Positions 49,867 to 58,660 of a stretch of DNA of 64,000 bases are shown here, one piece after another (within the stretch, counting starts at the first letter, position 1; the number at the start of each line of letters is the position of its first letter). The notes below the pieces were generated by a model. The model had not been told where the DNA came from and did no database searches. It saw only the letters and a program-made list of their open reading frames with translations. Source of the stretch: Flavobacterium sp. WV_118_3 (lineage in GTDB: Bacteria; Bacteroidota; Bacteroidia; Flavobacteriales; Flavobacteriaceae); NCBI RefSeq assembly GCF_039778605.1, contig NZ_CP156060.1, forward strand, positions 806,001-870,000, given 5' to 3'. The translations under genes were made by a program, and so were the position numbers.

Positions 49867-51787
49867 ATTCGCTGTCACGAAGTTCGCGCTCTCTTTCAAT
49901 TGCGCGTTCCTTCATTGCTTTTTCGCGTTCTTTCATCGCTTTTTCGCGATCTTTTCGTGCCGATTCCAGCGCTTTAGCGCGGTCTTTCATAGCTGCTTCA
50001 CGGGCTTTCATGGCTTTTTCACGTTCTTTTTGAGCGATTTCCTGTGATTTCATTGCTTTTTCCAAACCTTTCATGGCTTCCTCATGTGCTCTCATAGCAA
50101 TTTCATGATCTTTCATGGCCAGTTCCTGGCTTTTTAAGGCTTCCACACGGGCACGGTCAATTTCCGGACGGGCTTTTTCGATGGCTATACGAGCGTCTTC
50201 CAATGCCTTACGGGTAATTTCTTTGGTGTCTATTTTAAGATCATCCGCATTTATTATTTCATTTCCATTGAGATAAACAGTATTTCCGTTTCGGGAAACG
50301 GTTGTTACTTTTCCGTTTTTAATGATCACCGATGAGGAGGAAGATTTTACACCTGGCGCTACTGGTGCTGCCGGAGCAACAGGAGGAACCGGTGCCGATC
50401 CTGGGCCTGATGGTGGGCTAGGCGGACTAGGCGGGCTTGGCGGTGAGGGTGGACTTATAAAGTTGCTGATATAATCACCAAACGAGGTGTCGCTTTCAGA
50501 TTGTTCATCGGTGCTTTCGTCTTTAATGGTTGTACTGATACGGGTTTTTCCGTTTCTGGCATAGGATTGTTGTTTTGCTTCTGAGTTAAAACCGATTTTG
50601 ATTTTACCGTTACGATCGGTTTTTTTGATAAAACGAATGGGGCTGATCGGTTCGTCACTTTCCGTTTGTGTGATACCGGTATTGCCTTCTTTGTCTTTGT
50701 ATTCGATTTTAATACGAATGATTTCACCGGCTTTGTTGCGTTTTACTTTGGAATACTTTAGTGTAACACCGTATTCGTTTTTAAGTAACGCGACATTCTT
50801 TTTTAATTGTTCATCACTGGTGTTTTTGTCTACAATTACAGTAATGTCGTCTCCGGGTGCAAAGGGAGCGTTGTTAGGTTGTAAAGTAGCTGTTGTTTGT
50901 TTTTCCTGTGCCAGGATCTTTACCTGGAACTGCAGGATAAAAAAGGCCAGTAGCGGAAGGATGATTAGGTACTTCCACAGGTTCCTTTTTCGGGACTGAT
51001 TGGTGTTTAACATAACGATTCGTTTTTTGATTAATGATTGATAAAAATGATTGGTGATGGCAATGCATTGGGTTTGCATTGTTACTTTTACTAAGGTCTT
51101 CTGATAGGCTTTAATGTCGTCTACAACTTTTGTAGCTTCGGCATCGGCTATAAATTCCAGATTTTGTGCAATGGCTTTTTTGTAAATCCACATGATCGGA
51201 TTGAACCAGAAAAAGATACAAAATACCTGCGCGATCATCATGTCGAGTGAGTGTTTCTGTCGGCTGTGAATCTTTTCGTGTTCGATAATGTCGGACAACT
51301 CGTCCTGTTGTAATAATTTGGAATTGTAAACAATATAGTTAAAGAACGAAAAAGGTGATTGGACTTTTTCGGTATCGATAAAATGAAAATTATTATGGGT
51401 TACGGCTTTCGGTTTTTTCAGTATTTTTCGAAGCGATCGGTATTCGGACAGAAAACGGATACAAAACAAAATAATACCGATGCTATATAAAATACTAAAC
51501 AGATAGTGGTAGTCGATTTGAAAACCGGTATCGGCTGGCACTGGTACTGCCATTTGAATTTGTGACGTACCGTCGGCATAGGTAATAGAAGCAATTGGAG
51601 TCCGTTCTACCCAAATAATTTTTGTATATGAGATCAGTGGAAGTAAAGCGGACGTAAACAAACCGGCTATCAGATAACCGCGATTGGCATTAAAAAATGT
51701 TTCTTTTCGTAAAAAGAAATGATACGCCAGAAAAAAAACGGTTATTAACGCCGTAACTTTTAGAATGTATATACCAAATGCTTCCAT
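49865..51787 (-). CDS. BlaR1/MecR1-like M56 membrane metalloprotease with charged helical tail
   Basis: The 640-residue protein has four N-terminal membrane helices and an M56 zinc-protease domain: IIEHEKIHSRQKHSLDM (HExxH at about 171-175) and NLEFIADAEATK. A fourth helix lies at about 270-290. The C-terminal half has no penicillin-binding sensor. Instead it has a small beta-rich region, a Pro-rich linker (SPPSPPSPPSPPSGPGS) and about 120 residues of seven-residue charged repeats (for example EKAMKEREKAMKERAIERE). Known relatives sense a signal and trigger cleavage of the repressor encoded just upstream. The inducing signal is unlikely to be a beta-lactam. Confidence 0.85.
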   Translation of the reverse strand: MEAFGIYILKVTALITVFFLAYHFFLRKETFFNANRGYLIAGLFTSALLPLISYTKIIWVERTPIASITYADGTSQIQMAVPVPADTGFQIDYHYLFSILYSIGIILFCIRFLSEYRSLRKILKKPKAVTHNNFHFIDTEKVQSPFSFFNYIVYNSKLLQQDELSDIIEHEKIHSRQKHSLDMMIAQVFCIFFWFNPIMWIYKKAIAQNLEFIADAEATKVVDDIKAYQKTLVKVTMQTQCIAITNHFYQSLIKKRIVMLNTNQSRKRNLWKYLIILPLLAFFILQFQVKILAQEKQTTATLQPNNAPFAPGDDITVIVDKNTSDEQLKKNVALLKNEYGVTLKYSKVKRNKAGEIIRIKIEYKDKEGNTGITQTESDEPISPIRFIKKTDRNGKIKIGFNSEAKQQSYARNGKTRISTTIKDESTDEQSESDTSFGDYISNFISPPSPPSPPSPPSPPSGPGSAPVPPVAPAAPVAPGVKSSSSSVIIKNGKVTTVSRNGNTVYLNGNEIINADDLKIDTKEITRKALEDARIAIEKARPEIDRARVEALKSQELAMKDHEIAMRAHEEAMKGLEKAMKSQEIAQKEREKAMKAREAAMKDRAKALESARKDREKAMKEREKAMKERAIERERELRDSE

Positions 51788-51793
51788 AAAGGC

Positions 51794-52159
51794 CTATTTT
51801 TTTTCGATCATGTCTAATATTTCGCGAAGTTCATCTGCGCTGATTTTTTCTTCTTTGGCAAAAAAGGAAACCATACTTTTATACGAATTGTTAAAGTAGT
51901 TTTCGATCGCATTGTTCATAAAACTCTTGCGGTAATCCTCTTTTTTTACGATCGGAAAATACTGGTGCGTATTGCCAAATGCCTTATGAGACACGTAGCC
52001 TTTTTCCTCCAGATTCCGGATAATGGTCGACAAGGTGTTGTAATGCGGCTGATCGTCTTTGATTTCGGCCAACACTTCTTTTACAAATGCTTTTTCAAGC
52101 GTCCATAAAATTTGCATTACTTCTTCTTCTTTGTTTGTTAATTTCTGCATGATACTCAT
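51794..52159 (-). CDS. BlaI/MecI/CopY-family repressor
   Basis: A 121-residue winged-helix repressor: MQKLTNKEEEVMQILWTLEK, then PHYNTLSTIIRNLEEKGYVS and a helical dimerisation tail (ADELREILDMIEKK). It binds operators as a dimer and is removed by proteolysis. The M56 protease gene follows 6 bases downstream. A set of TAGTT-NNNN-AACTA palindromes stands 60-100 bases upstream of its start, as expected for autoregulation. The first ATG of MSIMQKL or the second (MQKL) could be the true start. Confidence 0.92.
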   Translation of the reverse strand: MSIMQKLTNKEEEVMQILWTLEKAFVKEVLAEIKDDQPHYNTLSTIIRNLEEKGYVSHKAFGNTHQYFPIVKKEDYRKSFMNNAIENYFNNSYKSMVSFFAKEEKISADELREILDMIEKK

Positions 52160-52218
52160 TTTCTATAATAATCGGATAGGATTTCCGATTGGTTGAAACA
52201 AAGATATAACTATAAATT

Positions 52219-52264
52219 TAGTTTTGCAACTAAAAAAATAGTTGATTAACTAAAAAAATAGTTT
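52219..52264. promoter_or_regulatory. BlaI-type operator, repeated palindromes
   Basis: TAGTTTTGCAACTA (52219-52232) and TAGTTGATTAACTA (52239-52252) are two palindromes 20 bases apart, with a further half-site TAGTT at 52259-52263. AACTA/TAGTT spacing of 4 bases and a two-turn period fit cooperative binding of BlaI-type dimers. Confidence 0.7.
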
Positions 52265-52316
52265 TTTTATTCAGGTAGTCGAAAGAAATAACGCTAAAAG
52301 TCTTGTTTTTAGTGTG

Positions 52317-53531
52317 TTAGTCGTTTTCTGATTTTACGATTTTTAACAGCCAGATAGTCGCAAAAGCAGCAGTCGCGGCAAAAGTTCCCATAAAAATCCA
52401 GTTAACGGTATAGTTGTAACGGGAAATAATTTCCATACCGGTTTTAGAACTCATTACATGCGCAAGACTAAAACTCATCGTGTATAAAGCCATATAACGG
52501 CCTTCATGTCCTTTTGGAGCGCGACTCATCGCGAAGGAGTTGGAAAACGGGAACGCAAACATTTCGCCAAAAGTGATCAAGACCAGATTAATCACCAGTA
52601 TACCTACCCATCCTTTTAATAACAGGGCATAGAAGCCGAAGGTGATAAATAAAGCTCCAAAAAAGATCAGCTTGATTTTAGCCACTTTTTTACGCTCGAA
52701 ATAACCTACGATCGGCATTTCAAAAAGGAATATCAAAAAGCCGTTTATCGACATTAGTAAACCGGTTTGGAATTCCGTGAGTCCGTATTGCTCGTTATGG
52801 TATAAAGGTAGCGTACTGAAAAATTGAAAGAATACCATTGCGGTAGCAAAACTGATAAACAGAAACAACCAAAAGGGTTTGTCGCTGAATACGGATTTTA
52901 CCGGTTCCGTATCGTTGAAATGACTGGTGGTTTTTTCTCTTTTTTTCTCTTTTACCAACAAGCGGAACAAAACGATGGCAGTAATACAGGAAATACCGTC
53001 AACCCAAAAAAGTCCTTTATAGCCCATTCCCATAATGATCAAACCACCCATAGCTGGTCCGGCAGCAAATCCGAGGTTTACAGCGAGTCGGACAAGTGTC
53101 AGCGCGCGGGTTCGGTTTTCCGGGCGTGCATAGGTATTTAAAGATACAAACATAGCCGGTCGAAACATATCTGCAATGATCATAATCGAAAACATCGCGA
53201 GGCATAGTCCGGTAAAACTGGTTACAAATTGGAGGCTGATAAACAGGATGCCACTGGTGAACAGGCTAAAAACCATAATGCGGTAAAAGCCTATTTTGTC
53301 CGATAGTTTTCCGCCCAGCCAGGAACCGATCATCGAACCGCAACCAAAACTCACCATGATCCAGCCCACCTGATGGTAGTCAAAGTGAAGGTCTTCTTTC
53401 AGGTATTTCGATAAAAAGGGGAGTACCATTGTTCCCGCCCTGTTAATAAAGGTAATCAGGGTCAGGATCCAGATTTCACGCGAAAATCCTCTGAAATTAT
53501 TGATGTAGTTGGAGAAAACTTTTTGTAGCAT
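52317..53531 (-). CDS. major facilitator superfamily transporter
   Basis: The 404-residue protein has about twelve membrane helices. The MFS motif A region is WLGGKLSDKIGFYRIMVF (helix 2-3 loop), and a second copy-like stretch lies in FERKKVAKIKLIFFG. Segments NLGFAAGPAMGGLIIMGMGY and FATAMVFFQFFSTLPLYHNE are typical of the drug:H+ or YajR-like group. Substrate unknown. It stands alone, facing the BlaI pair on the same strand, with the operator region between. Confidence 0.88.
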   Translation of the reverse strand: MLQKVFSNYINNFRGFSREIWILTLITFINRAGTMVLPFLSKYLKEDLHFDYHQVGWIMVSFGCGSMIGSWLGGKLSDKIGFYRIMVFSLFTSGILFISLQFVTSFTGLCLAMFSIMIIADMFRPAMFVSLNTYARPENRTRALTLVRLAVNLGFAAGPAMGGLIIMGMGYKGLFWVDGISCITAIVLFRLLVKEKKREKTTSHFNDTEPVKSVFSDKPFWLFLFISFATAMVFFQFFSTLPLYHNEQYGLTEFQTGLLMSINGFLIFLFEMPIVGYFERKKVAKIKLIFFGALFITFGFYALLLKGWVGILVINLVLITFGEMFAFPFSNSFAMSRAPKGHEGRYMALYTMSFSLAHVMSSKTGMEIISRYNYTVNWIFMGTFAATAAFATIWLLKIVKSEND

Positions 53532-53680
53532 ATACGGTTCTAAATGCCAAATTTACAAACTATTTAATGTCGTAAACGGGAAATGAGGTAAATTAATAAT
53601 GAAATAATAGCAGTGGTTTCGGGCGTGGGATTTTTGATTATTTTTGCAGCAGCTGTTTCGCATACAGCCTGATACCGATT

Positions 53681-54283
53681 ATGATGAAAAAAATATTCTA
53701 TCTGTTATTGGGAATGACATTTCCGCTAACGGGCTTTTCGCAATGCGATTTGGAATCTGTTACGGCTTTTCAGAAAAAGATCAATTCCGAGTTTGCCAAT
53801 GCAGAGGAATCGCCATTAAAAGAAAAAGACCGTAAAAGTTTTAAAACGCTGGATTTCTTTCCGGTGGATTTAAAGTATTGTGTAACCGCACGTTTGGTAA
53901 AGTCAACAGACGAAAAACCATTTACAATGCCTACTACCGGGACGCGAAAACCATTGTATGTGAAATATGGCGAGTTGTCATTTAAAATCGATAGTAAAGA
54001 TTATAAACTAAATGTATACCGTAACCTGGAATTGGCCAAAATGGAAAAGTATAAAAAATACCTGTTCCTGCCTTTTACCGATCTTACCAGTGGTGTGGAT
54101 AGTTATGGCGGTGGTCGTTATATCGATCTGGAAATTCCGGATGGCGATAGTATAACGATCGATTTTAACAAAGCCTACAATCCGTATTGTGCGTATAATG
54201 AAGGTTATTCCTGTCCGATACCGCCGCAGGCCAATGATTTGAAAGTAGAAATCCGTGCCGGTGTTAAAGCGTTTCATAAATAA
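53681..54283 (+). CDS. DUF1684-family exported protein
   Basis: A 200-residue protein with a signal peptide (IFYLLLGMTFPLTGFSQ) and the DUF1684 body: FQKKINSEFANAEESPLKEK, FFPVDLKYCVTARLV, LFLPFTDLTSGVDSYGGGRY and the Cys-rich NPYCAYNEGYSCPIPPQAND. Function is unknown. Its stop and the tatD start share one base (TAATG), so it is translationally coupled to the tatD-tcdA pair. Two consecutive ATGs at 53681 and 53684 are both possible starts. Confidence 0.85.
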   Translation: MMKKIFYLLLGMTFPLTGFSQCDLESVTAFQKKINSEFANAEESPLKEKDRKSFKTLDFFPVDLKYCVTARLVKSTDEKPFTMPTTGTRKPLYVKYGELSFKIDSKDYKLNVYRNLELAKMEKYKKYLFLPFTDLTSGVDSYGGGRYIDLEIPDGDSITIDFNKAYNPYCAYNEGYSCPIPPQANDLKVEIRAGVKAFHK

Positions 54284-54924
54284 TGTTGTATAATCTGCAT
54301 ACGCATAAAGCGTCCGGTGATCCGGGTGTTTTGGAAATTGTAAATCAGTATCCAAACGAATTGGATCCATCCGTGGCGTTTTATTCCATTGGGATCCATC
54401 CGTGGTATGCGCAGGCAGATCGATTGGAGGATGACTTGCGTATCATTTCGGAAAAACTAAAAGAGGCCAATTGTTTGGCGCTAGGCGAATGCGGACTGGA
54501 TAAGCGGATTGAAACGGATATCAACAAACAGCTTTCGGTTTTCGAACGCCAATTGGAATTGCTGGAACACAATCCAAAACCGGTCATTTTACATTGCGTG
54601 GCGGCCTATCAGGAAGTCATCGCTGTTAAAAAACAAATGAAAGTGGAAGTACCGATGATCATCCACGGTTTTTCTAAAAATTATCAGGTGGCCCGATCGC
54701 TTTTGGATAACGGGTTTTATCTTTCTTTTGGGAAATACCTGTTGCGAAATCCCGAACTGGAATCGGTGTTTAAAGCCGTGCCGGACGATCGTTTTTTTCT
54801 GGAAACGGATATGGTGGAGGAGACGATTTTTCAGGTGTATGAAAAAGCCGCTTCGATTAAAAGTGGCGCCATTGAGGCAATGGTGATGCAAAATTTTAAA
54901 AATGTATTTGATAACAATAAATAA
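54283..54924 (+). CDS. tatD: TatD-family metal-dependent hydrolase
   Basis: A 213-residue TIM-barrel hydrolase: YNLHTHKAS (first metal His pair), YSIGIHPWYA, ALGECGLDK, VILHCVAAYQEV and FFLETDM. TatD proteins are 3'-5' DNA exonucleases or deoxyribonucleases acting in DNA repair or fragment turnover. It is slightly shorter than E. coli TatD (260), as is usual for this bacteroidetal branch. It starts one base inside the DUF1684 stop and precedes tcdA by 7 bases. Confidence 0.88.
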   Translation: MLYNLHTHKASGDPGVLEIVNQYPNELDPSVAFYSIGIHPWYAQADRLEDDLRIISEKLKEANCLALGECGLDKRIETDINKQLSVFERQLELLEHNPKPVILHCVAAYQEVIAVKKQMKVEVPMIIHGFSKNYQVARSLLDNGFYLSFGKYLLRNPELESVFKAVPDDRFFLETDMVEETIFQVYEKAASIKSGAIEAMVMQNFKNVFDNNK

Positions 54925-54931
54925 AAAATAA

Positions 54932-55654
54932 ATGGCTGAATGGACAGAGCGAGCAGAATTGCTGTTTAAAAAAGAAGGACTCGAAAAATTAAAAAATGCA
55001 AACGTATTGATTGTTGGAATGGGTGGTGTCGGATCGTTTGCGGCAGAATTTATTGCAAGAGCAGGTGTAGGGAAAATGACAATAGTGGACGGTGATACCG
55101 TGGATATTACCAACATCAACCGACAGTTACCCGCGTTACATTCGACCGTGGGACAACCTAAGGTGAAAATTGTAGGCGATCGTTTGATGGATATTAACCC
55201 GGAATTGGAGTTAACCCGTATCGAGGAATTCCTGTCGCCGGAACGAGCTTTTGAACTAATCACACCGGAGTTTGACTATGTATTGGATTGTATCGATAGT
55301 ATTACACCTAAATTAAACCTGATTCTGGCTGCAAAACGTAAAAAAGTCAAGATTATCAGTAATATGGGAGCCGGAGGTAAATTGCTAGCGAGTAAGATTG
55401 TGGTAAAGGATATCAGTAAAACCGATGTTTGTCCGTTGGCAAAAACCATCCGCAAACGTTTAAAGAAAGAAGGTATTTCTACTGGCGTTAAGGCGGTGTT
55501 TTCTACAGAAAAACCGGATGAGAGCAGTTTGAAAATGACAGACGGACAGAATTTTAAAAAATCGTTTTTCGGAACAAATAGCTGGATGCCGGCATTGTTT
55601 GGTTTGCATGCCGCCGAAACCGTGGTTCGTTATTTATTAGCAAAAGAAAAATAA
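54932..55654 (+). CDS. tcdA: tRNA threonylcarbamoyladenosine dehydratase
   Basis: The 240-residue ThiF/E1-like enzyme converts t6A37 of tRNA to the cyclic form ct6A with ATP. Key blocks: NVLIVGMGGVGSFAAEFIAR (nucleotide-binding loop), GKMTIVDGDTVDITNINRQL and DYVLDCIDSITPKLNLI. The length and the Arg of NRQ match TcdA rather than MoeB or ThiF, which have zinc Cys pairs. It ends in a terminator shared with the converging SRPBCC gene. Confidence 0.92.
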   Translation: MAEWTERAELLFKKEGLEKLKNANVLIVGMGGVGSFAAEFIARAGVGKMTIVDGDTVDITNINRQLPALHSTVGQPKVKIVGDRLMDINPELELTRIEEFLSPERAFELITPEFDYVLDCIDSITPKLNLILAAKRKKVKIISNMGAGGKLLASKIVVKDISKTDVCPLAKTIRKRLKKEGISTGVKAVFSTEKPDESSLKMTDGQNFKKSFFGTNSWMPALFGLHAAETVVRYLLAKEK

Positions 55655-55673
55655 TTGATCAACATATATAAAT

Positions 55674-55700
55674 AAAAAAGTCCCTTTAGGGACTTTTTTA
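55674..55700. terminator. bidirectional terminator between tcdA and the SRPBCC gene
   Basis: AAAAAGTCCCT and AGGGACTTTTT form a tight hairpin with A/T runs on both sides, serving both converging genes. Confidence 0.85.
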
Positions 55701-55704
55701 TGTT

Positions 55705-56808
55705 TTATTCGATTGGTTTCGCTGTTGGTGGTGGTACCGGTTTGTCTGTAGAAGTTACTGGTACAATGGGAGCTACCGGTTTTGGCTTTGCCGTAATCGG
55801 GATAAAGATTTCGGTTACCCATTCAGACGGTTTGCGGCTTTGTAAAGGCCCTGTTTTATAAACTTCCAGATATTTCCCGTTCGGATCTTCCATCCATTTG
55901 TTTTTTACAATCTCAGCATAGGATTTATCCCAGGCTTCTTTACTATGGGAATAGTCGCCGGTAAGCGTTGTTTTTAAGGCTAAGTAAGGGATTAATTCAC
56001 CAGCGGCAATATCACTTCCCTGTGCCGTAAATATTTCTTCTTTTACCGGAATACAAACCGAAAACTCGACTATGTTGGAAGTAGTGTCGTATTTGTTATA
56101 AATTGCAAAAGCACTTCCGCTTACCGATATATTATTGTCTTTCGTGAATTTGTTCAGATTCGTAAACATGGAACCCATTAATGCGGGTAATTCCGGAATT
56201 TTACAGGTAGCCGATTGTTTAATATAATAGGTACCGGCTTTTTTTACCAGTCCGTTGATCTTAATATTGTATAATTGTAATTCTTTTACCAGGATGTTAT
56301 CGATATTTTCCAATCCTTTTTCGAACATCGGGCCTAACATTCTGTCGGAACCGCCACTAAGAATGGAAAAGGCTTTCATCATAAAATTCATGTTTCCTTT
56401 CATTCCCCAGGTTACTTTAGTACCGCCCTTTACCGGAGTAAAAACCCAATAAACATCAGAAGGAGTTTCGCTTTGATCAAAGTATATTTTTTGTTGAATG
56501 CTGTCGGTACCAATGGTTTTAATAGTTTCCATCTTACCGGTTCCATCTTTACCAGTCCAGGAAAAAGAAGCACCGGCTCCCTGTGTTTTGTCGCTATAAT
56601 TGTTACGGATTGTAGGATCGTCCTCTTTCCAGGGACCCCAGTCGTCCCAATTTTTGTAGTCGTCTACATAATTGAACAAAGCCACGGGTGTTGCCTGAAT
56701 CACTTTGCTTCGTTGTACATCGAATGAACCGGTTTGAGTAGCAATGTAAACCGTTAGTGCAACAGCAGCTAAGAGTAATAAAAGAAATATGTATTTAACT
56801 ACGCGCAT
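55705..56808 (-). CDS. SRPBCC plus GyrI-like ligand-binding membrane protein
   Basis: A 367-residue protein with one N-terminal membrane helix (YIFLLLLLAAVALTVYIA), an SRPBCC/polyketide-cyclase-like domain (about 30-180; NYVDDYKNWDDWGPWKEDDP, VYWVFTPVKGGTKVTWGMKG), a GyrI-like effector-binding domain (about 190-345; GELIPYLALKTTLTGDYSH) and a Pro-rich tail (PKPVAPIVPVTSTDKPVPPP). Both domains bind hydrophobic ligands in related proteins. Location is probably periplasmic, tethered to the inner membrane. Physiological ligand unknown. Confidence 0.82.
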   Translation of the reverse strand: MRVVKYIFLLLLLAAVALTVYIATQTGSFDVQRSKVIQATPVALFNYVDDYKNWDDWGPWKEDDPTIRNNYSDKTQGAGASFSWTGKDGTGKMETIKTIGTDSIQQKIYFDQSETPSDVYWVFTPVKGGTKVTWGMKGNMNFMMKAFSILSGGSDRMLGPMFEKGLENIDNILVKELQLYNIKINGLVKKAGTYYIKQSATCKIPELPALMGSMFTNLNKFTKDNNISVSGSAFAIYNKYDTTSNIVEFSVCIPVKEEIFTAQGSDIAAGELIPYLALKTTLTGDYSHSKEAWDKSYAEIVKNKWMEDPNGKYLEVYKTGPLQSRKPSEWVTEIFIPITAKPKPVAPIVPVTSTDKPVPPPTAKPIE

Positions 56809-56851
56809 AGCATTAAAAAAAATTTCATTTAGTTGTCCAAAGTTATAACAA

Positions 56852-57040
56852 TTATTCTTTCAAAAACAGTTTAATTATAAATAAAATTCCTATAAAAGCA
56901 AAAAAGGCCAGTAGTATCCAAAGGGATCCTTTGTAATGTAATTTATGGAGTGACAGGTCTTTTCGGTATACATAAATCATAGCGGTTACAAATACGATAA
57001 TAAAGAATAAAGCAAAATAAAGTTGACCTGATGTAAACAT
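56852..57040 (-). CDS. 62-residue two-helix membrane protein
   Basis: The small protein begins MFTSGQLYFALFFIIVFVTA and has a second helix (LWILLAFFAFIGILFIIKLF). A short charged loop (YRKDLSLHKLHYKGS) joins them. Similar small membrane proteins are found in Flavobacteria but have no assigned role. It stands upstream of the SRPBCC gene on the same strand with 43 bases between, so it may be cotranscribed. Confidence 0.65.
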   Translation of the reverse strand: MFTSGQLYFALFFIIVFVTAMIYVYRKDLSLHKLHYKGSLWILLAFFAFIGILFIIKLFLKE

Positions 57041-57111
57041 GATTTTTAATTTTACGCAAAATTAGCGTTTTGCCCGGAGATTTTCTATTTTAGACCGTAA
57101 AATTAAAGAAT

Positions 57112-57495
57112 ATGAAAAAACAATTACAGGCTGTTCAGGAGTTCCATGAATCTTTCGGACTGGGAGTAAGTTCGTTTCCTAAAGCCGACTTGGGCGAACA
57201 GGTTAACCTATTGCGTTATAATCTGATGAAAGAAGAAAATGAGGAATATCTGGAAGCGGTGCAAAATAACGATCTGGTCGAAATTGCCGATGCTTTAGGG
57301 GATATGCTTTATATTTTATGTGGTACGATTCTGGAACATGGATTGCAACATAAAATAGAGGAAGTTTTTGATGAAATCCAACGGAGTAATATGAGTAAAT
57401 TGGGCGAAGACGGAAAACCGATTTACCGGGAAGATGGAAAGGTTATGAAAGGCCCCAACTATTTTAAGCCGAATTTCGAAACCATATTAAAATAA
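57112..57495 (+). CDS. MazG-like nucleoside triphosphate pyrophosphohydrolase
   Basis: A 127-residue all-helical NTP pyrophosphatase: LLRYNLMKEENEEYLEAVQN supplies the first acidic cluster (ExxE) and EIADALGDMLYILCGTILEH the second (ExxxD). This is the HisE/MazG/dUTPase-like fold. It probably hydrolyses noncanonical or excess NTPs to NMP and pyrophosphate. It is a single gene with a bidirectional terminator. Confidence 0.85.
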   Translation: MKKQLQAVQEFHESFGLGVSSFPKADLGEQVNLLRYNLMKEENEEYLEAVQNNDLVEIADALGDMLYILCGTILEHGLQHKIEEVFDEIQRSNMSKLGEDGKPIYREDGKVMKGPNYFKPNFETILK

Positions 57496-57527
57496 AAAAA
57501 TCCCGAAGTTTTTCTTCGGGATTTTTA
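57496..57527. terminator. bidirectional terminator between the MazG-like gene and ilvE
   Basis: AAAAATCCCGAAG (57496-57508) and CTTCGGGATTTTT (57514-57526) form a perfect 13-bp stem between two converging genes. Confidence 0.9.
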
Positions 57528-57544
57528 TATCGGTTATTTTGGAA

Positions 57545-58612
57545 TTAGATCTTTACGGTCCATCCAAAAGTGTCTTCAATTTGCTTGTACTGAATTCCGG
57601 TTAACTGTTGTTTGATAAAAGTAGCAAACGAATTTTCCGGTTTCGGAAGTTCATAATAGGTTTCTTTATACGAGAATCCTACGATTGGGTTCACTACCGC
57701 AGCTGTTCCCGCTCCAAATATTTCCTGTAGCGTTCCGTTTTCAGCGGCTTCTACGACCTCGTCAACCAATACCGGACGAACCTGTACGTCGATACCTTCT
57801 TTGGTTGCTAACTCAATAATACTCTTACGGGTTACACCGTCCAGAATGCGTTCGCTGGTTGGTGCTGTATATAAGGTGTCGTTGATTCTGAAAAATACGT
57901 TCATCGTTCCGGCTTCTTCCAGTTTGGTATGCGTCGCATCATCGGTCCAGATAATCTGTTGGAAACCTTGCTCGTTGGCCAGTTTGGTCGGATAGAATTG
58001 TCCGGAATAATTACCGGCAGCTTTTGCTGCTCCGATTCCTCCGTTTGCCGCACGGCTAAAATGCTCGGCGATCACTACTTTTACTTCTCCGGAATAATAG
58101 GATTTTGCCGGCGAAAGGATAATGGTAAAACGATATTGTGTAGAAGGAGCTGCTACAACACCCGATCCGGTTGCAATCATAAAAGGACGGATGTATAAGG
58201 CATTTCCAAATCCTTTTTTAACCCATTCTTTTTCGATTTCAAGTAATTTGTGTAAACCACCTAAGAAAACGTCTTCCGGAACTTCCGGCATCGCAAGACG
58301 AACGGCCGATTTGTTAAAACGGTCAAAGTTCTGATCCGGACGGAACAACCAAACATCGTCATGCTCGTCTTTATAGGCTTTCATTCCTTCGAAAATCGCC
58401 TGTCCGTAATGGAAAACTTTTGCTGATGGATCCAGCGTAAACGGTTCATACGGCATAATAACCGGTTGGTCCCATTTACCATCATTATAATCACAAATCA
58501 GCATATGGTCGGTAAAAATATTTCCGAAAGTCAGGTTCTCAAAATCAACACTGTTGATTTTGCTGCTATCGGCTTTGATAATTCTAATGTCAGTTGTTGT
58601 TTTTAATTCCAT
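57545..58612 (-). CDS. ilvE: branched-chain amino-acid aminotransferase
   Basis: The 355-residue fold-type IV PLP enzyme transfers amino groups between leucine, isoleucine or valine and 2-oxoglutarate. The PLP lysine is in GGIGAAKAAGNYSGQFYPTK, and the blocks FHYGQAIFEGMKAY, ALYIRPFMIATGSGV and LEEAGTMNVFF are typical of the eukaryote-like BCAT-II branch common in Bacteroidetes. Length is normal. A 7-bp inverted repeat 30-48 bases upstream of the start may be an operator. Confidence 0.95.
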   Translation of the reverse strand: MELKTTTDIRIIKADSSKINSVDFENLTFGNIFTDHMLICDYNDGKWDQPVIMPYEPFTLDPSAKVFHYGQAIFEGMKAYKDEHDDVWLFRPDQNFDRFNKSAVRLAMPEVPEDVFLGGLHKLLEIEKEWVKKGFGNALYIRPFMIATGSGVVAAPSTQYRFTIILSPAKSYYSGEVKVVIAEHFSRAANGGIGAAKAAGNYSGQFYPTKLANEQGFQQIIWTDDATHTKLEEAGTMNVFFRINDTLYTAPTSERILDGVTRKSIIELATKEGIDVQVRPVLVDEVVEAAENGTLQEIFGAGTAAVVNPIVGFSYKETYYELPKPENSFATFIKQQLTGIQYKQIEDTFGWTVKI

Positions 58613-58641
58613 TTAATCGATTAATTTTAAAAACCGGCTAA

Positions 58642-58660
58642 ATTGTTGATGGCCAACAAT
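58642..58660. promoter_or_regulatory. inverted repeat upstream of ilvE
   Basis: ATTGTTG (58642-58648) and CAACAAT (58654-58660) are perfect arms with a 5-base spacer, just upstream of the leftward ilvE start at 58612. A regulator site is plausible. Confidence 0.4.

Noticed and set aside
49711..49899. 62-codon leftward frame between apt and the blaR1-like gene
   Set aside because: It runs through the terminator and out of frame with the better-supported 46-residue gene at 49667-49807.
49865..51787. Beta-lactam sensor role for the BlaR1-like protein
   Set aside because: No penicillin-binding SxxK/SxN/KTG sensor domain follows the M56 domain, and no beta-lactamase gene is nearby.
53644..53835. 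63-codon frame overlapping the DUF1684 start
   Set aside because: It is an out-of-frame overlap with the signal peptide of the DUF1684 protein and has no protein-like features.
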